This document shows, piece after piece, positions 20,475-24,349 of a DNA stretch of 24,349 nucleotides. Below the pieces are notes generated by a model. That model was not told where the DNA came from and made no database searches. It saw nothing but the letters and a program-made list of their open reading frames with translations. A program made the position numbers and the translations under genes. This DNA comes from DASWIG01 sp965371445. GTDB taxonomy: Bacteria > Acidobacteriota > Thermoanaerobaculia > Multivoradales > J023. The DNA lies in the NCBI GenBank assembly GCA_965371445.1, contig CBDUYN010000158.1, positions 1 through 24,349 on the forward strand. The letters are read 5' to 3'. Positions within the stretch are counted from its first letter, which is position 1; each line of letters begins with the position of its first letter.

Positions 20475-20512
20475 AGGAATCTCCTTTCGACATGAGGATC
20501 GAGGTGCGGAAA

Positions 20513-22828
20513 TCAGTTGCCTGATTCCGCCGCTGCCCCACCGCCCGCTGTCAGGACCAGCTCGCCCCCTGGGGGCAGAAACCCACTGGTACAAAGGGAG
20601 GCAGCTGGAGCTTCCCAGTGGATCAATTGGACGGAGTCGAAGTCGACAGTACAAAGACTGTACGAGCCGCTTTCCATTGCCGGCAGCAGGAGCTGCCCTT
20701 GGAGAGCGGGCGGTCGGAATTTCTGCGACAAAACACGAAGCATAGGGAACAGAATCGTTACCCCTTCGTGATACAGCAAGGGAATGGAAGCTCTCGGCTC
20801 GCGGCTACCTTCCGGGCGAGCTGCTCGAGGCGGCCAACCCGACTCCCGGACGTCCAGGACGAGGTTGCCGCCATTTTTTTCCAAAAGGACAAGAATCGGC
20901 TCGTCCGGATTCACCGGCTGCCTGAGGATGCGAGTACCAAAGCCAGGTGCCTGCACGACCAAGTTGAGCCATGGAACGTTCGTCTGAACGTCAACGTAAA
21001 AGACGCCGTCGAGATTCGATCCTTCGTCTGCTATTTCAAAGCTTGGGCTTGAATTCAGATCAGGCCAGGCCAGGATTCGTGCCCCGGCAACGGGCCCGGA
21101 CTCCGAGAGGACCTGACCGCTGACTTCGGTTTCTTCACGCAATACGAGAAGAAGGGCAGGAGGGATCATTTCTTCCTGAAGAGATACTGCGGTGGAGTCG
21201 CTGTCAAGGCCATCCTTCGACGCCTGAACCAGCGTGTTTCCCGGCAGGACGCCCCAGATTTCGAATTGACCTTGGTCGTCAGAGGTTGTAGTGCTGATCG
21301 TCTTGCCTTCTCCGGCCACCCGGATCCTGGCCTCCGGCACGGCCTCTCCAGTGTGCCCTACGACCTTGCCTTGAAGTCTGGTATCCGGGATCTCAATGTC
21401 GACCTTGGCGACGCTCTTACCCCGTGAGAGCTTCACCTGCACAGGCTTCAGAGCGAGCATGGTGCCCGACAGCTCGGCCGGCGCCACTACCGGCCGCCAC
21501 TCACCTTCGCTCGGGAGAAGGCCCGAGAATTCGCCTTCTTCACCAATATGAAATTCCAATCTGGCGCCCTTGTCGGCAAGCCACAGCGTACCGGGCACTG
21601 GATCCCGGCCCAAGACCACCGTGCCCTCGATCTCGACAATCGGTATTTCTACGTGGAGGAATCGCTCGCCCGCTTCCAGCTCGATTTCTCTGACGATCCA
21701 AGGCTTGCCCTCCGAGTCAAGGACCCGGAGAAGATACTCGGTGGGATCCAGACCTCCGGCAACCCATTGCCCCGCCTCGGTCGTATGGCCTTCAATCGGA
21801 GTGCCGAGATACCGGTTTCTTGTCGTCACGTAGAGCTTGACGTTCCACGGCTCACCCAGGACGTCTGACAATGGCTCCAACGACAGTCGCAGGATAGCTG
21901 GCCTCGCCATGACCAGCACGTCGTCAAGCGCCTCTTCCGCCTGCTCGCCTACGACGACCAGTTGATCGAGCTGGGACCGGGCATAGCCCTCCTTCGTGCC
22001 GGCTACGCGATACGTACCAGGAGGAATTCCTCCAACCTGAAAAAAACCTCGCTCATTGGTGGTAGCACCAAGTTCCTGGCGCCGCAACCTTCCCTCCAGC
22101 GTCGGGTCGAGTACTTCGGCCTGCATCGGTGGAGTCAGAGCGACCTCCACACCCGTGAGAGGCTCGCCGGCCGCATCCTTGACCCACCCTACGACGGAAC
22201 CGCCACTCAGAAGAGGTAAAACCCCCAACTCCTTGCTCTTCGCCGCCCCCAGGTTTAAGTTCCAGAGATAGATGGGTGCGAAGCCTTCGGCCTTGAAGCG
22301 AAGGTCGAGCTGACCGGCGGGTGCGGAACAGTGTACTTCAAGCTGGCTCAGCTGGCATGTTACGGTACCTCCCGGCACTTGAGGCTCAGGCGGCGGGGCG
22401 TCGCTGATGGCTTGGCTGAACCTGACCTCGATTCCAGAGGGCGGTGAGTCTCCGGCGACGGCCAGAGAAGCATGGAGACGAGCCAGCGGAAAGAGTTTCA
22501 GGCTTACCTCGACGTCTCCGCCAGCTGGCTTGATCAGTACGCTTTCTGCCCACCACGTATCGCTTTCAAGGCGCGCTTTCCACGGATCCGAATTGGGCAG
22601 AGAGATCGCCGCCTCGCCTGGCACAGCAATGGGCATGGCGATCGCGGCTGGATCTTCTGCCGTGCCGGAACGCGTCGGCTCGAGAATCAACACGGCCTCG
22701 ACAGTTGTCTTCGGCGACATCTCCGCAGCCAGCACCACACGAACCTTGACGGAAAGCGAAGCTGCCCACGCAATCTCCCCGATCATCCAGCAACAGATCG
22801 CCAATGTAGCGCAACTTCGCCAAGTCAT
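20513..22828 (-). CDS. Large secreted protein with carboxypeptidase-regulatory-like repeats
   Basis: This is a 771-residue protein of unknown function. The N-terminus MTWRSCATLAICCWMIGEIAWA is a signal peptide. The body is a chain of beta-sandwich modules. Clear carboxypeptidase-regulatory-like (CarboxypepD_reg / CNA-B-like) units begin at about residue 209 (GGSVVGWVKDAAGEPLTGVEVAL to GTYRVAGTKEGYA), at 484 (RLQGKVVGHTGEAVPEARIRV to LVQASKDG) and at about 560 (EVSGQVLSESGPVAGARILAW). Less clear sandwich segments lie between. The C-terminus contains VTLTAG-like strand sequence and GGGAAAESGN, with no anchor. Such repeats form stalks on surface proteins or TonB-linked receptors, but no receptor domain is present. 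It sits between an 8-cysteine mini-protein and a PDZ protein and is probably co-expressed with both. The ribosome binding site is weak (GAGGTTGAC). Confidence 0.85.
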   Translation of the reverse strand: MTWRSCATLAICCWMIGEIAWAASLSVKVRVVLAAEMSPKTTVEAVLILEPTRSGTAEDPAAIAMPIAVPGEAAISLPNSDPWKARLESDTWWAESVLIKPAGGDVEVSLKLFPLARLHASLAVAGDSPPSGIEVRFSQAISDAPPPEPQVPGGTVTCQLSQLEVHCSAPAGQLDLRFKAEGFAPIYLWNLNLGAAKSKELGVLPLLSGGSVVGWVKDAAGEPLTGVEVALTPPMQAEVLDPTLEGRLRRQELGATTNERGFFQVGGIPPGTYRVAGTKEGYARSQLDQLVVVGEQAEEALDDVLVMARPAILRLSLEPLSDVLGEPWNVKLYVTTRNRYLGTPIEGHTTEAGQWVAGGLDPTEYLLRVLDSEGKPWIVREIELEAGERFLHVEIPIVEIEGTVVLGRDPVPGTLWLADKGARLEFHIGEEGEFSGLLPSEGEWRPVVAPAELSGTMLALKPVQVKLSRGKSVAKVDIEIPDTRLQGKVVGHTGEAVPEARIRVAGEGKTISTTTSDDQGQFEIWGVLPGNTLVQASKDGLDSDSTAVSLQEEMIPPALLLVLREETEVSGQVLSESGPVAGARILAWPDLNSSPSFEIADEGSNLDGVFYVDVQTNVPWLNLVVQAPGFGTRILRQPVNPDEPILVLLEKNGGNLVLDVRESGWPPRAARPEGSREPRASIPLLYHEGVTILFPMLRVLSQKFRPPALQGQLLLPAMESGSYSLCTVDFDSVQLIHWEAPAASLCTSGFLPPGGELVLTAGGGAAAESGN

Positions 22829-22860
22829 GTCAACCTCAGCTTCTTGAAGTCAGGCCAAGG

Positions 22861-23091
22861 TCAAGCCAACAGACACCGGTTGCCGCGGTTGTGGCAGCCG
22901 GCTGAATCTACATAACAATCATCGAACGTGGTAAGGGCTCCGGGTTGACATACATCGACGACCCAGCAGTCCACAAGCCACTGGCAAACAAACCGCCAAG
23001 TACAACGCTCGCAAGCGCTGGCCGATGGCGTGAAGGCCAACGCCAGGATCACGAAAAGGGCCGTCACGGTCAGAAATCTCCTCTTACTCAT
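22861..23091 (-). CDS. Small secreted cysteine-rich protein
   Basis: This 76-residue precursor has an excellent ribosome binding site (AAAGGAG) and a classic signal peptide (MSKRRFLTVTALFVILALAF, cleavage after ASA). The mature part of about 49 residues begins CERC and holds eight cysteines, several next to aromatic residues (CTWRFVCQW, VDCWVVDVCQPG, DDCYVDSAGC). That is enough for four disulfides or a metal-binding mini-domain. I recognise no family. It is the first gene of a minus-strand operon, 32 bp before the large beta-sandwich protein. Possible roles include a secreted structural peptide, a ligand for the partner proteins or a toxin-like peptide; none can be chosen from sequence alone. 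Confidence 0.8.
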   Translation of the reverse strand: MSKRRFLTVTALFVILALAFTPSASACERCTWRFVCQWLVDCWVVDVCQPGALTTFDDCYVDSAGCHNRGNRCLLA

Positions 23092-23385
23092 CGGATTCTC
23101 CTTTCAGTTCTTCAAGTTCGAATCTGCGCTCATGAGCCGTTGACCAAGTGCGGTCCGGCCGCTCCGCTCCAGCCGACCCCAGAACCGCACGGCCCTGCGG
23201 TCAAGCCGGAGCCTCGGAGATCCCTCTCCGACCTCCGATCTTGGCTCTTCCGACGGCCACACCGACCCTCAGACCTGTCGCCAATCTCGGTTGACCTACC
23301 CCCTACCAGCCCTAGATTACCTCGTCGATTCATGAGCCGTTCACGTCTTCTGCACCCCACATGAGTGCCATCCTGCAGTGCTGAA
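23092..23385 (-). promoter_or_regulatory. Long leader of the cysteine-rich peptide operon
   Basis: From the predicted start site near 23379 to the ATG at 23091 lie about 290 nt with no gene. TCATGAGCCGTT occurs twice in the same orientation (near 23131 and 23333). A stem GTGCGGT/ACCGCAC closes a GC-rich loop at 23151-23193. Such length suggests post-transcriptional control, but I recognise no riboswitch class. Confidence 0.4.
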
Positions 23386-23414
23386 AGCCTAGTCGACGTG
23401 TGGACGTGTGTCAA
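23386..23414 (-). promoter_or_regulatory. Sigma-70 promoter of the cysteine-rich peptide operon
   Basis: On the minus strand TTGACA (23414-23409) and TAGGCT (23391-23386) are separated by 17 bp, the same hexamers and spacing as the protease promoter at 8224-8252. Transcription would run through the peptide, the large beta-sandwich and the PDZ genes. Confidence 0.72.
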
Positions 23415-23622
23415 CCCGCCTTGGGAGCGAATCGCCGCCGCCTCACTCGGACTTCAACGCCGTCACCGGATCGACCGTCGATGCCCGGCGCGCCGGGACC
23501 CCATACGACGGCGCGGCGGGCGGTGTTTGCCACCAGGTCTGAATCCCGTCACGCCGTAGTGTCGCGGGGTAGCGGCAAATCGGCCCCCCCGTCGGCTCCC
23601 CCACTTTGGCAGCCGGGCCGGC
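23415..23622. other. No gene seen
   Basis: GC-rich DNA upstream of the operon promoter, without a convincing reading frame, ribosome binding site or repeat. It precedes a stretch of gene fragments and is probably decayed sequence. Confidence 0.4.
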
Positions 23623-23712
23623 GACGAGCTCGATCGCCGGGAATCCGTCGAAATGGCCTTCGAGCTGACCCGCGGCCAACCCTGGCTGATCAACGCTCTG
23701 GCGCGCCCGGAC
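23623..23712 (+). pseudogene. Short fragment of an AAA-type ATPase
   Basis: The plus strand reads DELDRRESVEMAFELTRGQP then WLINALARPDL. The core FELTRGQPWLINALA is a motif I recognise from a family of AAA-like ATPases often seen near mobile or signalling genes (normally ...ELTxGQPWLVNALA). Neither the Walker motifs nor the rest of the gene is present, and the sequence breaks off just before the duplicated segment at 23740. It is a remnant. Confidence 0.5.
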
Positions 23713-23739
23713 TTGCGAAGAGGCTGGCATCTAAGGGGA

Positions 23740-24112
23740 CGGCGGCAACGTGTCGCAGGCGGCCCGGGAGTCGGGTCTGCATCGCAGCTACCTGCAAAAG
23801 CTCATCGCCCGGCATCGCTCGGAGCTCGGTGACGTCATCGTGGCGGAGGGCTGAAACGCATGGGCGGGCGACGTCTTCGGCGAGACCGCGGTGTTTTCAT
23901 CCACCACCCGGACGGCGACGGTCGAGGCCCTGGAAGAAGTCACCGTCACCGTGGTGACCCGGGAGACGCTCACCTCCGGGCTGGACCTCAGCTCCTACAT
24001 GGGACGCTTCGTCCGCGGATTGGCCGACCGCTTCTCCGAAGTCGACGCGCGGTGCCGCGAGCTGGAGCGCGAACGGCTCCATCGTCCGGAGGAGTAGGCC
24101 ACCCGGCGTTAA
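23740..24112 (+). repeat. Exact partial copy of the activator-kinase locus with an internal deletion
   Basis: Positions 23740-23865 are identical to 18057-18182 (end of the activator, its stop codon and the first bases of the kinase). Positions 23865-24112 are identical to 19426-19673 (last part of the kinase cNMP domain, stop and 15 bp beyond). I found no mismatch over 373 bp. The 1,244 bp between the two source segments are missing, joined at a single shared C, which puts the kinase start out of frame with the remaining kinase end. Neither remnant can make a useful protein. Both copies have the same orientation. Confidence 0.92.
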
Positions 24113-24349
24113 AGAGCCGCGAGATCGCGGCTCCTCAGGTGGACGTGGGATCGACGCGTAACGAGCGCAAGGGTCAAAAGGCAAGGCAAGAAGGCAAGAA
24201 GATGAGAGCCGGACGTGGCCAGGTTGGCCATCATGCGGAAAGTCGATGATTTCCGCCCAGAAATCCCGCACCGACGAAGAGCCGCAGCCGACCTCCTTCC
24301 CCTCGGTACCCCCACGACCCTCGAACGGACGAGATTTTCCGCCGAAAAT
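24113..24349. other. Window end, no gene supported
   Basis: Immediately after the duplicated segment lies a perfect 20-nt palindrome GAGCCGCGAGATCGCGGCTC (24114-24133) without a T-run. The rest shows short purine-rich repeats (AAGGCAAGGCAAGAAGGCAAG) and no convincing reading frame. Confidence 0.4.

Noticed and set aside
23860..24249. Plus-strand open frame of 129 codons at the window end
   Set aside because: It uses the copied kinase start codon, but the deletion puts it out of frame, so it translates nonsense before the copied cNMP end.
1..24349. CRISPR arrays, tRNA or rRNA genes, insertion-sequence transposases
   Set aside because: I looked for regularly spaced short repeats, tRNA cloverleaf ends and transposase motifs on both strands and saw none; the repeats present are coding (DUF11), attC, regulatory or the duplication described.

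Overview
The window is GC-rich bacterial DNA that best fits an Acidobacteriota chromosome, possibly a Thermoanaerobaculia-like lineage. Three things support this: a remnant of a VWFA-related 'acidobacterial' protein, a sigma-54 activator paired with a Hanks-type kinase, and several secreted repeat or surface proteins, one with a DGFESG-type C-terminal tail. The taxonomy is inferred, because no rRNA or marker gene is present.

Layout. (1) 1-1736: a secreted DGFESG-tail protein, then a small lipoprotein flanked by two attC-like sites, the second a textbook one. This looks like part of an integron gene-cassette array without a visible integrase. (2) 1737-5805: mostly degenerate DNA around one good gene, a secreted fusion of two alpha/beta hydrolases. 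A diverged 94-bp dispersed repeat lies on each side of that gene. (3) 5806-8769: a subtilisin-like protease (minus strand) with a strong sigma-70 promoter and a structured leader resembling a GEMM/c-di-GMP-I riboswitch. An orphan sigma-54 promoter then points into the 3' end of a MazEF-type toxin-antitoxin pair. (4) 9050-10655: a frameshifted fragment of a VWFA protein, NADH pyrophosphatase NudC whose 3' end has been joined to that fragment, and a Mog-type molybdopterin adenylyltransferase.

(5) 10690-19658 is the most coherent part. Two paralogous secreted DUF11-repeat proteins and a LamG-like protein (all minus strand) each have a consensus sigma-54 promoter (TGGCACG-N4-YTGCT) 36-41 bp before the start codon. 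Upstream of each promoter lie 18-bp TGYC...GGCA motifs, with a pair spaced exactly 21 bp apart in every case. Next to them, on the plus strand, are a GAF-AAA+-Fis sigma-54 activator and, 5 bp downstream, a Ser/Thr kinase with an N-terminal zinc ribbon and a C-terminal cyclic-nucleotide-binding domain. I infer a self-contained regulon in which the kinase and activator control the secreted proteins.

(6) 19923-23091: a minus-strand operon encoding an 8-cysteine secreted mini-protein, a large carboxypeptidase-regulatory-like (CNA-B-like) secreted protein and a secreted PDZ protein, with a strong sigma-70 promoter and a leader of about 290 nt. (7) 23623-24112: a fragment of an AAA-type ATPase abuts a 373-bp exact copy of the activator 3' end joined to the kinase 3' end, with 1,244 bp missing between them. 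The two copies flank the operon of region 6 as direct repeats; this is either a recent rearrangement or an assembly artefact.
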